From the NCBI GenBank assembly GCA_964401045.1, contig CAYNXB010000004.1, forward strand, positions 1-64,000: a stretch of DNA of 64,000 nt, in the 5' to 3' direction. A program made the position numbers and the translations under genes. Below are positions 26,236 through 35,082 of this stretch, piece after piece. The notes below the pieces were generated by a model. The model did no database searches and was not told the DNA's origin. It worked only from the letters and a program-made list of their open reading frames with translations. Within the stretch, counting starts at the first letter, position 1. The number at the start of each line of letters is the position of its first letter. The DNA comes from CAYNXB01 sp964401045. Its GTDB lineage: Bacteria > Pseudomonadota > Alphaproteobacteria > Sphingomonadales > Sphingomonadaceae.

Positions 26236-27246
26236 TTACAGCTCGATCACCGTCTTGGCGAAGCTATCCGCTCCCCACGCGTGGGCATAGGCCTCTTTCG
26301 CCTGGTCGAACTTGAAGCGCGCGCCGATCACCGGTTCGATGCCGTTCACGTCGACCGCCGCGTTGAGCGCCTTCGCCATCGCCCCGGACCCGACGAAGAT
26401 CCCGCGCATGGTCCCCGCCGTCATCATCAACGCGCGCGGGTTGGGCGCGCCTTCGGGCGAGAGCACACCGATCAACGCGACTTCGCCTTGCGTGCGCAGC
26501 GCCAACATCGATTGCTCCGCGGTGCCGGCGCCGCCGACCTCGACCACCTTGTCTACCCCGCCGAGATTCTGCGCGATCCAAGGGCCCCACTGCGGCACGC
26601 TCTTGTAATTGACCGTGTGCGCCGCGCCGAGCTGCCGCATGCGCTCGAGCTTCTCGTCCGAGGAGGACGTGGCGATCACCTCACACCCGCTGGCGCGGGC
26701 GATCTGCAGGGCGAGTATCGATACGCCGCCGCTGCCGAGCACCAGCACCTTCTCGCCCGGTTTCAATGGCCGTGGTCCTTCGTGGAGTGCGTTCCACGCG
26801 GTCACGCCGGCGCACGGCAGGCACGCGGCTTGCGCGTGGTCGAGGCTCGCGGCCATCGGCACCACGCCGCTTTCGGGCAGCACCACCAGCTCGGCAAGGG
26901 TGCCAGGCGCGTGACCATCGCCCAGTGCGGGGCTCATCCGTGGCGGGCCTTCCTCCCAATGGGTGAAGAACGCGCTCTGCACGCGATCGCCTTCCTTGAA
27001 CCGGGTGACGCCGGGACCGACCGCCGCGACCACGCCGGCGCCATCGCTGAGCGGGATCGCGGGCGCCCGCAGTGCGCCGCCGAAGTACTTGCCCGCCGCG
27101 ACCGCAAAGTCGCGATAGTTGATCGACCAGGCAAGCATCTGAACCAGCACTTCACCGGGGCCCGGCGTCGGGTCGGGCAGCTGCTCGAGATAGAGCTTGT
27201 CGAAACCGTCGGAGCCCGCCGGCAACATCCACGCACGCATCGTCAT
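26236..27246 (-). CDS. MDR oxidoreductase, quinone-reductase/zinc-independent alcohol dehydrogenase type
   Basis: 336 residues. GroES-like N-terminal half with SINYRDFAVAAGKYFGG and IPLSDGAGVVAAVGPGV, Rossmann half with VLVLGSGGVSILALQIARASG (nucleotide binding) and TSSSDEKLERMRQLGA. The catalytic-zinc Cys/His set of classical ADHs is not obvious, so a NADPH:quinone-reductase-like activity is more likely. Lies between the VOC and TauD genes in the catabolic series. Confidence 0.85.
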   Translation of the reverse strand: MTMRAWMLPAGSDGFDKLYLEQLPDPTPGPGEVLVQMLAWSINYRDFAVAAGKYFGGALRAPAIPLSDGAGVVAAVGPGVTRFKEGDRVQSAFFTHWEEGPPRMSPALGDGHAPGTLAELVVLPESGVVPMAASLDHAQAACLPCAGVTAWNALHEGPRPLKPGEKVLVLGSGGVSILALQIARASGCEVIATSSSDEKLERMRQLGAAHTVNYKSVPQWGPWIAQNLGGVDKVVEVGGAGTAEQSMLALRTQGEVALIGVLSPEGAPNPRALMMTAGTMRGIFVGSGAMAKALNAAVDVNGIEPVIGARFKFDQAKEAYAHAWGADSFAKTVIEL

Positions 27247-27252
27247 TCCCTC

Positions 27253-27660
27253 CTAGGTAAGATCGGTATCGGGGTTCCAGGCGACTTCCCACAAGTGCCC
27301 GTCGGGGTCGGCGAAATAGGCAGTGTAGCCACCCCAGAATACATCGGCCGGATGCCTCAGCGCCTTTGCCCCCGCCGCGAGCGCTTCCGCGAACACGGTG
27401 TCGACCGCTTCCTTGCTCGGGACGTTGTGGGCGAGCGAAATGCCGCCAAAGCCCGAGCCTTCGGGGGAAATGCCGGCGTCCTTGGCCAATTCCTCGCGCG
27501 GCCAGATCGCCAGCAGCATGTCGCCCTCCATGCGGAAGAACACCACGCCCGCATCGGGATCGTAGCTCTTGGGCGGCAGGCCGAGCCCGTCGCGGTAGAA
27601 CTTGAGGCTTCGCTCAAGGTCGGCGACGCCCAGCGTCACCAGGCTGACCTTGGGCTTCAT
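27253..27660 (-). CDS. VOC superfamily protein
   Basis: 135 residues: VSLVTLGVADLERSLKFYRDGLGLPP, MLLAIWPREELAKDAG and GYTAYFADPDGHLWEVAWNP. The terminal DPDGHLWEV is the classic glyoxalase/bleomycin-resistance motif with the final metal-binding Glu. The first ligand position is Thr or Leu rather than His, so metal catalysis is uncertain. ATG 27660 overlaps the stop of the LigF-like GST gene (ATGA). Confidence 0.83.
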   Translation of the reverse strand: MKPKVSLVTLGVADLERSLKFYRDGLGLPPKSYDPDAGVVFFRMEGDMLLAIWPREELAKDAGISPEGSGFGGISLAHNVPSKEAVDTVFAEALAAGAKALRHPADVFWGGYTAYFADPDGHLWEVAWNPDTDLT

Positions 27661-28445
27661 CAGCTGTGTTCGCGCCCGTCGCCGCTCCAGGTACGCAGGC
27701 CCGGCTGGGTGCGGTCCTCGCCCTTGAGCGCATCCTGCACCGCAGGGCGGTCCGAGACGCTTTCGCGCCAGCGGACGAGGTTGGGGAAGCGGTCGTCCAC
27801 GCCGAGATCGGGGAACATCCGGTTCACCATCAGCCCACAATGCGAATAGAAGTTGATGTCCGCCAGCGTGTAGGTCTCGCCCGCGATGTACGCGGTTTCG
27901 CCGAGCTGCTTGTCGATCTTGTTCAGTGCATACTCGATCTTCTCGGACGCGTAGTCGAGGTCCTTCTGCTCGAACCCGGAGCGCGCGGTGGTCCACTTCT
28001 TGCGCTGGTCGGGCAGCGGCACGTTGCTCATCAGTTCCTCGAACCTGCCGTCCTCGATGCTGCTCGCGATCACCCGCACCAGCCGGTGCCAGCCGTGCAT
28101 CGAGACGTAGTTCATCACGTGCTCGTCGACGAACTTGTTCCAGTAGCGCATCCGTGCAGCACCCACAGCATCCTTCGGCCGCAGCGGGCCGCTGGCGGGC
28201 TGGTCATCGGGGAATACATCCTCGAGGTATTCGTTGATCACCGTGGTGTGGGTGATGATCGTGCCGTCGTGGTCGAGCACCGGAACCTGGCCTTCAGGGT
28301 TGATCGCCACGAACCAATCCGAGTGCTGCTCGAACTTGTGCAGGTCGACGTAGACACTCTCGTAGTCGAGCCCCTTCTCCTTCAGCGGAAGCATCGACTT
28401 GAGCGAGTTCGCCAGCGGCTCGGCGTGATAGTATTTGAGCGGCAT
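27660..28445 (-). CDS. Glutathione S-transferase, LigF-like beta-etherase candidate
   Basis: 261 residues. The thioredoxin-fold half has KYYHAEPLANSLKSMLPLKEKGLDYESVYVDL, then KFEQHSDWFVAINPEGQVPVLDHDGTIIT and STVIxEYLEDVFP-like TVINEYLEDVFPDD; FEQHSDWF and EYLEDVFP are segments I recall from Sphingobium LigF. LigF-type enzymes cleave beta-aryl ethers of lignin dimers with glutathione. The C-terminal helical half is full length. The SDR gene directly upstream could supply the ketone substrate. The beta-etherase role is inferred. Confidence 0.78.
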   Translation of the reverse strand: MPLKYYHAEPLANSLKSMLPLKEKGLDYESVYVDLHKFEQHSDWFVAINPEGQVPVLDHDGTIITHTTVINEYLEDVFPDDQPASGPLRPKDAVGAARMRYWNKFVDEHVMNYVSMHGWHRLVRVIASSIEDGRFEELMSNVPLPDQRKKWTTARSGFEQKDLDYASEKIEYALNKIDKQLGETAYIAGETYTLADINFYSHCGLMVNRMFPDLGVDDRFPNLVRWRESVSDRPAVQDALKGEDRTQPGLRTWSGDGREHS

Positions 28446-28446
28446 A

Positions 28447-29196
28447 TCAGACCTCCAGCGTTTCGAGCGTGCCTCCGTCCACCGCCCAGTCCTGCGCGGT
28501 GACGTGGCTCGCGGCGTCCGACAGAAGAAACGCGGCGACTTCGGCCAGTTCCTCCGGCGTGCCCATGCGCCGCTGCGGCACGCGGGCCTCCACCCGGTTT
28601 TGCTGTTCGGGCGGGATGCGGTCGAGCGCCTCGGTTCGGATGAAGCCAGGGATGATGCAGTTGCAGCGCACCCCGTGCGGCGCCATCTCGACCGCGATCG
28701 CACGCGACAGCCCGAGCACGCCGTGCTTCGACGCGACATAGGCCGGGTTCATCGGCAGGCCACGCTTCGAGGCCATCGAGCCGGTGATCAGGATCGCGCC
28801 TTTCTTGGCCGCGATCATAGGCGGCAGCACGTTCTGGATCGCCCAGAACACGGACGTAAGGTTCACCCGGATCGTTTCTTCGAACACCGCCGGGTCGAAT
28901 GCGACCGCGGGAGTGAAGCCGCCCGTGAGCCCGGCGTTGGCGAACAGGCCAGTGACGGGTCCGAACTGCGCGGCCGCGGCATCGAGCGCGGCATCGAGCT
29001 GGTCTTTCTGGCCGACGTCGGCAACGAACCCCGCGGCGGTCGCCCCGATCCCGGCGACCGCCTCGTCGAGCAGCTCCTTGCGCCGCGCGAGCAGCGACAC
29101 CTTGGCACCGCGCCTGGCGAGCATCTGCGCGGTGGCGAGCCCGATCCCGCTCGATGCGCCGGTGACGGCCACGTGATGGCCGGCGAAATCGCTCAA
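28447..29196 (-). CDS. Short-chain dehydrogenase/reductase
   Basis: 249 residues, classical SDR. TGASSGIGLATAQMLARRGA (NAD(P) binding), ANAG, GSMASKRG with catalytic Ser, and YVASKHG with Tyr and Lys. The adjacent LigF-like GST and the lignin context suggest a C-alpha dehydrogenase (LigD/L/N/O role), though classical SDRs cannot be assigned to a substrate by motif. One base separates it from the GST gene. Confidence 0.85.
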   Translation of the reverse strand: MSDFAGHHVAVTGASSGIGLATAQMLARRGAKVSLLARRKELLDEAVAGIGATAAGFVADVGQKDQLDAALDAAAAQFGPVTGLFANAGLTGGFTPAVAFDPAVFEETIRVNLTSVFWAIQNVLPPMIAAKKGAILITGSMASKRGLPMNPAYVASKHGVLGLSRAIAVEMAPHGVRCNCIIPGFIRTEALDRIPPEQQNRVEARVPQRRMGTPEELAEVAAFLLSDAASHVTAQDWAVDGGTLETLEV

Positions 29197-29654
29197 CTAT
29201 CCTCTCCTCGTATGATCGCAGCCCACTTGGGCGCGTCGGGATGGCCGTTCTCTTCGGGCGACCAGATCTGCTCCATCTGCCTGCGCGCCTCGCCCGCGTC
29301 CATCCCGCGTTCGATGCGATAGCGGCACAAGAAGGCCGAAACGCGCCAGTTCATGATGCAATGGACGTGGACCGGCGCATCGTCGGCTTCGAGCGCGGCG
29401 ACGAAGGCGTGGTAATGCGCTTCGGTCGGCGCATCGAATGGCACAGGGATGTGGATGTAAGCGAGGCCGGCGTCGGCCATGGCTCGCTCGGCGTCGTGCA
29501 GCGCCTCAGGGTGTTCGGCCAGCCCGAGGTTGATCACGCGCTTCACCCCGGCGTCGGCGAGTCTTTGCGGGTCGCCTTCCTGCAAGCGGCCCGAAGTGGT
29601 TACGCCATCCGACAGCCGCAGCCAGTTGCGGATGTCGGATGGATCGCCGGTCAC
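29193..29654 (-). CDS. Protein-tyrosine-phosphatase-like (beta-lactamase-hydrolase-like) protein
   Basis: 153 residues. The dual-specificity phosphatase-like fold shows GVTTSGRLQEGDPQRLADAGVKRVINL, an Asp-bearing IPVPFDAPTE and the P-loop region VHVHCIMNWRVSAF. The loop reads Cys-4 residues-Arg, one residue shorter than the normal CX5R of active phosphatases. Similar HCxxNxRVSAF sequences are recurrent in this subgroup, so it is a family trait rather than damage. GTG 29654 overlaps the previous stop. Its role inside a catabolic operon is unclear. Confidence 0.72.
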   Translation of the reverse strand: MTGDPSDIRNWLRLSDGVTTSGRLQEGDPQRLADAGVKRVINLGLAEHPEALHDAERAMADAGLAYIHIPVPFDAPTEAHYHAFVAALEADDAPVHVHCIMNWRVSAFLCRYRIERGMDAGEARRQMEQIWSPEENGHPDAPKWAAIIRGEDS

Positions 29655-30523
29655 TTGAGCCCCAGCACCCGCGCGGCGTTGTCCTTCATGATCCCCGGCA
29701 TCACTTCCTCGCGGAAGCCGACTTCGGCCGCCGCGGCGATCCACTTGTCCGGATGGATCAACGGGAAGTCACTGCCGAACAGCATCTTATGCTTGAGCTG
29801 GGTGTTGGCGTACTGGATCACCTGCTTGGGGAAGTACTTCGGGCTCCAGCCCGAAAGATCGATGAACACGTTGTCCTTGTGCAGCGCCATCGACAGGCTC
29901 TCGTCCACCCACGGCCAGCTCGGATGGGCGAGGATGATCTTCATGTCGGGGAAATCGACTGCGACGTCGTCGATCAGGATCGGCTGACCGTACTTGAGGC
30001 GCATGCCGCCGCCGCCGCGCATTCCGGTGCCCATGCCCGAATGGCCGGTGTGGAAGATCACCGGCAGCTTGTATTCGTTGATCACCTCGTAGATCGGATA
30101 GGCCATCCGATCCGCCGGGTGCGCGTTCTGCGCGATGCCGTGGAACTTGAAGCCCTTGACGCCGAAGTTTTCGACCAGGTCGCGCGCCTCGCGTGCGCCG
30201 TACTTGCCCTTGTGGGGATCGATCGAGGCGAAGGCGATGCAGATGTCGTCGTTCTTTGCCGCGTGCTCGGCGATCTCGTAGTTCGAAACGCGCTTGGCGC
30301 CCATGCTGCTCTCGGCATCGACCGTGAACAGGCACAGCGCGATCTGGGTCTCGCGGTAGAGTTCGATGATCTCGGGGATCTTGGGCCGCTCACGCGGTGC
30401 CTTGAAGTAGGCGCTCGCCGCGTCGAAGTACTTCGCCATCACCGGATCTTCGGGATCGTGGCACGAAACCTCGGCGTGGACATGCACGTCGATGGCGCGG
30501 ATCTTGTTCAGGTCGATGGGCAA
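29651..30523 (-). CDS. Amidohydrolase family 2 protein
   Basis: 290 residues. Metal motif AIDVHVHAEV near the N-terminus, GVKGFKFHGIAQN, VIFHTGHSGMG (metal His), ILAHPSWPW and the terminal FGSDFPLI with the conserved Asp. This is the ACMSD/LigI/LigJ branch of TIM-barrel hydrolases and decarboxylases, so a lactone hydrolase, hydratase or decarboxylase acting on a ring-cleavage or carboxylated aromatic product is likely. A hairpin separates it from the aldehyde dehydrogenase gene upstream. Confidence 0.82.
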   Translation of the reverse strand: MPIDLNKIRAIDVHVHAEVSCHDPEDPVMAKYFDAASAYFKAPRERPKIPEIIELYRETQIALCLFTVDAESSMGAKRVSNYEIAEHAAKNDDICIAFASIDPHKGKYGAREARDLVENFGVKGFKFHGIAQNAHPADRMAYPIYEVINEYKLPVIFHTGHSGMGTGMRGGGGMRLKYGQPILIDDVAVDFPDMKIILAHPSWPWVDESLSMALHKDNVFIDLSGWSPKYFPKQVIQYANTQLKHKMLFGSDFPLIHPDKWIAAAAEVGFREEVMPGIMKDNAARVLGLK

Positions 30524-30543
30524 GCGTCAGGTTCCCGGATAAG

Positions 30544-30580
30544 CGAAGGCCCGCCCCCGATGGTGGGAGGCGGGCCTTCG
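30544..30580 (-). terminator. Hairpin after the aldehyde dehydrogenase gene
   Basis: CGAAGGCCCGCC (30544-30555) pairs perfectly with GGCGGGCCTTCG (30569-30580). The stem is very strong but lacks a long T-run, so it may terminate or only attenuate read-through into the downstream amidohydrolase gene. Confidence 0.65.
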
Positions 30581-30592
30581 GTCAAGCCAAGC

Positions 30593-32107
30593 TTAGAGCT
30601 TCATCAGCACCGACTTCGTCTCCAGGTAGGCCTCGAGGCCGAGCCGGCCCTGCTCGTGGCCGATGCCGCTTTCCTTGTAGCCGCCGAACGGCAGCGCCGG
30701 GTCGATCATCGCATGGCAGTTGACCCACACGGTGCCCGCCTGGAGCTTGCTGGCGATGCGGTGGGCGGCGCTGACATCCTTGGTCCACACGCCGGCGGCG
30801 AGGCCGTACCGCGTGTCGTTGGCCTCCTTCACCACCTCGTCGAGGTCTTCGAAGCGCTGGGCCACGACAACCGGGCCGAAGATTTCCTCACGCACGACGC
30901 TCATCTGCGGATTCACGTCGGTCAGGATCGTCGGGCTGACGTAGTAGCCGCCGTCGTTCGAGGGCTCGTCGCCGCCCATCAGCACGCTGGCGCCGTCACG
31001 CTTGCCGGCCTCGATGTAACCGAGCACGCGCTCGTGCTGTTCCTTGCTCACCAGCGGGCCCATGTGCGCGGCCGGATCGAGCGACGGGCGCGGGGCCCAG
31101 AACTCGGCGGTTTCCGCCATGCCTTCGAGGACTTTGTCGAACACGCTCTTGTGCGCGTAGAGACGGCTGCCGGCGACGCACACCTGGCCCGAATTGAAGA
31201 AAATCGCACCGGCGACGCCGGGCGCGGTCTCCGCCACGTCCACATCGGGCATGACCACGACCGGGCTCTTGCCGCCCAGTTCGAGCGTGACGTGCTTGAG
31301 CGTGTCGGTGGCGTTGCGGTTGATCAGCTTGCCGATTTCGGTCGATCCGGTGAAAGCGACCTTGTCGACGTCGGGGTGCTTGACCATCCGGTCACCGGCG
31401 GTGTGGCCATACCCGGTGACGATGTTGACCACGCCGGCGGGCACGCCGGCTTCGTCGATCAGGTCGGCCAGGCGCAGCGCGGTCAGGCTGGTCTGCTCGG
31501 CCGGCTTCAGTACCGTGGTGCAGCCGGCGGCCAGCGCCGGCGCGATTTTGAGGCACGCCATCAGCAGCGGGAAGTTCCACGGCACGATCTGCGCGCAGAC
31601 GCCGACCGGCTCCTTGAGCGTATAGGCGAACATCATACCGCCCGGCATCGAGTAAGGTGCCTGCGTCTCGCCGCCGACCTTGCCGGCCCAGCCGGCCATG
31701 TAGCGGAAGTGCGCGGCGGCGCCCGGCACGTCGACGGCGCTCGCCATGCCCTTGGGCTTGCCTACGTCGATCGCCTCGAGCTCGGCCAGTTCGTCGGCAT
31801 GCGCGTCGATCAGGTCCGCGATGCGGTGCATGATCTTCTCGCGCGCCACCGGCGGAAGATTGCGCCAGCGCCCGTCATCGAACGCCACGCGCGCGGCGGC
31901 GACCGCGCGGTCGATGTCCTTGTCGGTCGCTTCCACGAAGCTGGAGATTACTTTGCCCGACGACGGGTCTTCGACATCGATGGTGGTGCCACCGCTGGAA
32001 TCGACCCATTCACCGTTGATGTAGAGTTGCGGCTTGCGGCTGAGGGCCGTCTTTACGGCATCTGAATATTCCCGCTGCGTGCGGTCGATCGTGGTGACTT
32101 CGTTCAT
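30593..32107 (-). CDS. NAD(P)-dependent aldehyde dehydrogenase
   Basis: 504 residues. YINGEWVDSSGGTTIDVEDPSSG start, VPWNFPLLMACLKIAPALAAGCT, GSTEIGKLI, VTLELGGKSPVVV with catalytic Glu, GQVCVAGSRLYAHKSVFD with the nucleophile Cys, and EIFGPVVVAQRF. This is the betaine/phenylacetaldehyde/coniferyl-type ALDH superfamily branch. In this setting it would oxidise an aromatic or aliphatic aldehyde, possibly made by the upstream PQQ dehydrogenase. AAAGGA precedes ATG 32107. Confidence 0.9.
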   Translation of the reverse strand: MNEVTTIDRTQREYSDAVKTALSRKPQLYINGEWVDSSGGTTIDVEDPSSGKVISSFVEATDKDIDRAVAAARVAFDDGRWRNLPPVAREKIMHRIADLIDAHADELAELEAIDVGKPKGMASAVDVPGAAAHFRYMAGWAGKVGGETQAPYSMPGGMMFAYTLKEPVGVCAQIVPWNFPLLMACLKIAPALAAGCTTVLKPAEQTSLTALRLADLIDEAGVPAGVVNIVTGYGHTAGDRMVKHPDVDKVAFTGSTEIGKLINRNATDTLKHVTLELGGKSPVVVMPDVDVAETAPGVAGAIFFNSGQVCVAGSRLYAHKSVFDKVLEGMAETAEFWAPRPSLDPAAHMGPLVSKEQHERVLGYIEAGKRDGASVLMGGDEPSNDGGYYVSPTILTDVNPQMSVVREEIFGPVVVAQRFEDLDEVVKEANDTRYGLAAGVWTKDVSAAHRIASKLQAGTVWVNCHAMIDPALPFGGYKESGIGHEQGRLGLEAYLETKSVLMKL

Positions 32108-32168
32108 TGCCGGTCCTTTCCCGTGCGAATCTGTTTGTCCCGTTTTTAACAAAAAGGACGCGTGGTGC

Positions 32169-34286
32169 CTATGCGCCGGCTTGGCCGAGCGCCTTGTCTT
32201 CGTTGGAACGCTTGATCACGTATTGGCGAATCGCCTCGATCCGTTCGCGAGTGAGCGATGGCGCGAAGCTGACCATGCCGTTGTCCTTGAGCGCGCCATC
32301 ATGAACGATCGCCTGCCAGGTGTCCGGGTTCTCGAGCGCGGCGCTCCGCCGGAGGTCGGGGATCACCGTTCCACCACCGATCGCAGCGTCGTTGTGGCAC
32401 TGGCTGCAATAGCGGCCGTAATCGTAAGTGCCCGAAGCGACTTGCGCCGCGGTGCCCTTGAACGGCGGCGGGTCGAGCGGGGGCCGGTTCAACGTGTGCG
32501 GCGGCAGCTTGGTAGTGCCGCCGAGCTTGAACACCAGCAGCCGCGAGACGTTGGGCAGGGGCTTTTTCTGCCCGGAAAGCACGCCGGCGGGGCTCAGCGG
32601 CCATACGCCACCCCATCCGGCCAGCACCGCGACGTACTGTTCGCCACCGATCGAATAGGTGATCGGCGGAGCGATAATCCCGGTTTCGCCGAAGAACGAC
32701 CACAGCTGCTTGCCGTCCCTGGCGGCATAGGCGACCAGGTTGCCCTGGGCATTGCCCTGGAACACGAGGCCGCCCGCGGTCGCCAGCACGCCGCCGTTCC
32801 ATGGGCCGGGATGCGGCACGCGCCAGCGCTCCTTTTGCGCCACCGGGTCCCACGCGATCAGCGCGCCGGTGGTCGCCGCCGCCGTTGCCGACCGGATCGC
32901 GGCGTCTGCCGGGAGGGCGCTGGCGCCGAGGTCTATGCCGGTGTTCATCCCGCGGTTGCGGTCGGGCTTCCAGCCGGCCTCGGGGAAGTACGGGAAGCCC
33001 GCTTCCATCGCCGGGATGTAGACCAGCCCCTCCTTCGGGTTGAATGCCATCGGGTGCCAGCTATGCCCGCCGCCCGCGCCGGGGATGCTGACGAACGGTT
33101 TGCCGGTCAGGTCGTAGCGCGCCTCCGGCTTAACGATTGGCCGCCCGGTGCTCATGTCCATGCCGCTGGTCCAGTTCTGCGGCACATAGTTGTTCGCGCT
33201 GATAAGCTTGCCGGTGGCGCGGTCGAGGACATAGAAATAGCCGTTCTTCGGCGCCTGCATCAGCACCTTGCGCGGCTTCCCGTCGATCGTGAGGTCCGCG
33301 AGCATGATGTGCTGGGTGGCGGTGAAATCCCACGTCTCGGCCGGCGTCTCCTGATAGTGCCAGACGTAGTCGCCGGTTTCCGGGCGGATCGCTACGATCG
33401 AGGAGAGGTAAAGGTTGTCGCCGCCGCCGGGTGAGCGGTACGCCTGGTTCCAGGGGGACCCGTTGCCGACGCCGATGTAGAGCAGGTCGAGCTCCGGATC
33501 GTAGGCCATCGCGTCCCACACGGTGCCGCCCCCGCCGAGCTTCCACCACTCGCCCTTCCAGGTCTCGCGCGCCTTGGCGAGATAGGCCGGTTCCTTGCCT
33601 GCCTCCTCCGGCCCGCCGGGCACGGTGTAGAAGCGCCACAGCTGCTTGCCGCTGTCGGCATCGTAGGCGGTGACATAGCCGCGCACGCCGAATTCGGCGC
33701 CGCCGTTGCCGATGATCACCCTGCCGTCGATCACGCGCGGCGCGCCGGTGATGGTGTACGTCTGCTTGGGATCGGTGGTCTGGACCGACCACGCTTCCTT
33801 GCCGGTGTCGCGATCGAGCGCGACCAGGCGCCCGTCGAGCGTGCCGAAGAACAGCTTGTCGCCCCACGCGGCGAGCCCGCGGTTGACCACGTCGCAGCAG
33901 GCCTTGGGCCCGGTCTCGCCCGGCACTTGCGGATCGTAGTCCCACACTGGCTTGCCGGTGGCGGCGTCGTAAGCCTTCACCTTGCTCCAGGCTGTGGTGA
34001 CGAAGATCTTGCCGTCGATCACCAGCGGCGTGCCTTCCTGCCCGCGCGCGGTGTCGAGATCGGCAAACCACGCGAGGCCGAGCTGGGCGACGTTGCCGGT
34101 ATCGACCTGATCGAGCGGGGAGAAGCGCTGCTCGGCCTGGTCGCGGCCATAGCTCAGCCACTCGTCGCCCGGGGGCGCCTTGAGCAGCGCAGCGGTGACG
34201 CCGTCCGCCGCCTCGCCGCCTCCGGTCGAGACGTTGCATCCCAGAAGCGCGAACGGCGCAAACGCCGCAATCCACCAAGCCTTCAT
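32169..34286 (-). CDS. PQQ-dependent alcohol dehydrogenase (quinohaemoprotein) lipoprotein
   Basis: 705 residues. The N-terminus MKAWWIAAFAPFALLGCN is a lipoprotein or Sec signal (LLGC). The eight-bladed propeller follows: WLSYGRDQAEQRFSPLDQV, adjacent Cys pair in KACCDVVNRG (vicinal disulphide over PQQ, near residue 130), VGVGNGSPWNQ-type loops and MLADLTIDGK. A C-terminal cytochrome c domain has CSQCH near residue 628 with a later Met ligand (KDNGMVSFAPSL). Type II ADHs of this kind oxidise alcohols in the periplasm. No pqq synthesis genes are in the window. Only 13 bp after the GST gene. Confidence 0.92.
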   Translation of the reverse strand: MKAWWIAAFAPFALLGCNVSTGGGEAADGVTAALLKAPPGDEWLSYGRDQAEQRFSPLDQVDTGNVAQLGLAWFADLDTARGQEGTPLVIDGKIFVTTAWSKVKAYDAATGKPVWDYDPQVPGETGPKACCDVVNRGLAAWGDKLFFGTLDGRLVALDRDTGKEAWSVQTTDPKQTYTITGAPRVIDGRVIIGNGGAEFGVRGYVTAYDADSGKQLWRFYTVPGGPEEAGKEPAYLAKARETWKGEWWKLGGGGTVWDAMAYDPELDLLYIGVGNGSPWNQAYRSPGGGDNLYLSSIVAIRPETGDYVWHYQETPAETWDFTATQHIMLADLTIDGKPRKVLMQAPKNGYFYVLDRATGKLISANNYVPQNWTSGMDMSTGRPIVKPEARYDLTGKPFVSIPGAGGGHSWHPMAFNPKEGLVYIPAMEAGFPYFPEAGWKPDRNRGMNTGIDLGASALPADAAIRSATAAATTGALIAWDPVAQKERWRVPHPGPWNGGVLATAGGLVFQGNAQGNLVAYAARDGKQLWSFFGETGIIAPPITYSIGGEQYVAVLAGWGGVWPLSPAGVLSGQKKPLPNVSRLLVFKLGGTTKLPPHTLNRPPLDPPPFKGTAAQVASGTYDYGRYCSQCHNDAAIGGGTVIPDLRRSAALENPDTWQAIVHDGALKDNGMVSFAPSLTRERIEAIRQYVIKRSNEDKALGQAGA

Positions 34287-34299
34287 CCCGTGCGTCCCC

Positions 34300-35082
34300 T
34301 CATCCCCAGCGATTGATTTCCGGCCCGGGCGCGAACGCCTGTTCGGGCGCGGCGACGGTGGCGCGGGCGAGCGCGGCCTGCACGCTCGGGCGCGCCTCGA
34401 CCCGGTCCATCCACGCACGACAGCGGTCCTTGCCGGCGAACGCCGCGGTTTCGAGCGTACGCATCGGGCGCAGCCAGGCGTAAGTCTCAAGATCGGCGAT
34501 TGAGAAATCGCCCATCAGCCAGTCGCGCCCGTCGGCAAGCTGGTCCTCGATGCGCTGCGCGAACTGCGCGACCTTGGTTTTCGAATCCTCGACCTGCCCC
34601 GGGTCGCTGCGCCCGTCGCGCAACTCCTGCCAGCGGGCGCGCAAGTCTTCGCTGTCGATCATGTCGAGCAACGCGGCGAATGCGCGATCGTCCATCGCCG
34701 CGAGCCTAGTCTGGGAGTGCGCGAGGTTGCCGAGATAGGCGACCGCCGGGCTTAGCCGCTCGGTCGCCTGGCGGCACCACATGCGCATCTGCCAGCGAGC
34801 GTAGGGCTCCCTGGGCTGGAGACCACAGCCACCGGCTTGCTCGTCGAAGTATTGCGCGAGGAACACCGCCTCGCTCATCGCCTCGCCGTTGGCGACCAGC
34901 ACCGGGCCCTCGCCCTCGACCGCCATGTCGCGCGTCACGCTCTCGGTTACGCCGGGAAGGGTGTGCCGTTCGCCCTTCAGCAATTCGATCGGCCGGCGTT
35001 CGATCATCAGCCCACTCTCCGCGAGTGCCGCGAGCACGCTCAGCGAGGGGCCGTTGGGCTCGCCGTGATAGAGGATCGCCAT
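34300..35082 (-). CDS. Glutathione S-transferase family protein
   Basis: 260 residues. N-terminal thioredoxin-like half: AILYHGEPNGPSLSVLAALAESGLMIERRPIEL, GPVLVANGEAMSEAVFLAQYFDE; C-terminal all-helical half with FSIADLETYAWLRPM. The GEPNGPS/N-cap and xSEA motif correspond to glutathione-binding elements, although the usual cis-Pro reads GPVLV. It is related to, but diverged from, the two other GSTs in the window and may be a LigE/LigP-type or inactive partner. ATGA overlap with the upstream GST. Confidence 0.8.
   Translation of the reverse strand: MAILYHGEPNGPSLSVLAALAESGLMIERRPIELLKGERHTLPGVTESVTRDMAVEGEGPVLVANGEAMSEAVFLAQYFDEQAGGCGLQPREPYARWQMRMWCRQATERLSPAVAYLGNLAHSQTRLAAMDDRAFAALLDMIDSEDLRARWQELRDGRSDPGQVEDSKTKVAQFAQRIEDQLADGRDWLMGDFSIADLETYAWLRPMRTLETAAFAGKDRCRAWMDRVEARPSVQAALARATVAAPEQAFAPGPEINRWG

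Noticed and set aside
26281..27849. 522-codon plus-strand open frame opposite the MDR and VOC genes
   Set aside because: Antisense shadow with no domain, covering two genes with clear motifs.
28447..29196. Naming the SDR as LigD, LigL or LigN
   Set aside because: Classical SDR motifs cannot separate these; only location supports it, so no symbol is given.
29193..29654. Frameshifted or broken phosphatase
   Set aside because: The frame is intact, coupled at both ends, and the short loop is recalled from other members of the subgroup.
29639..32065. 808-codon plus-strand open frame opposite the amidohydrolase and ALDH genes
   Set aside because: Spans two well-supported minus-strand genes and their gap; protein looks like an antisense shadow.
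30593..32107. Naming the ALDH as vanillin dehydrogenase (LigV)
   Set aside because: The motifs are generic ALDH and length and N-terminus are closer to betaine/phenylacetaldehyde types; substrate not determinable.
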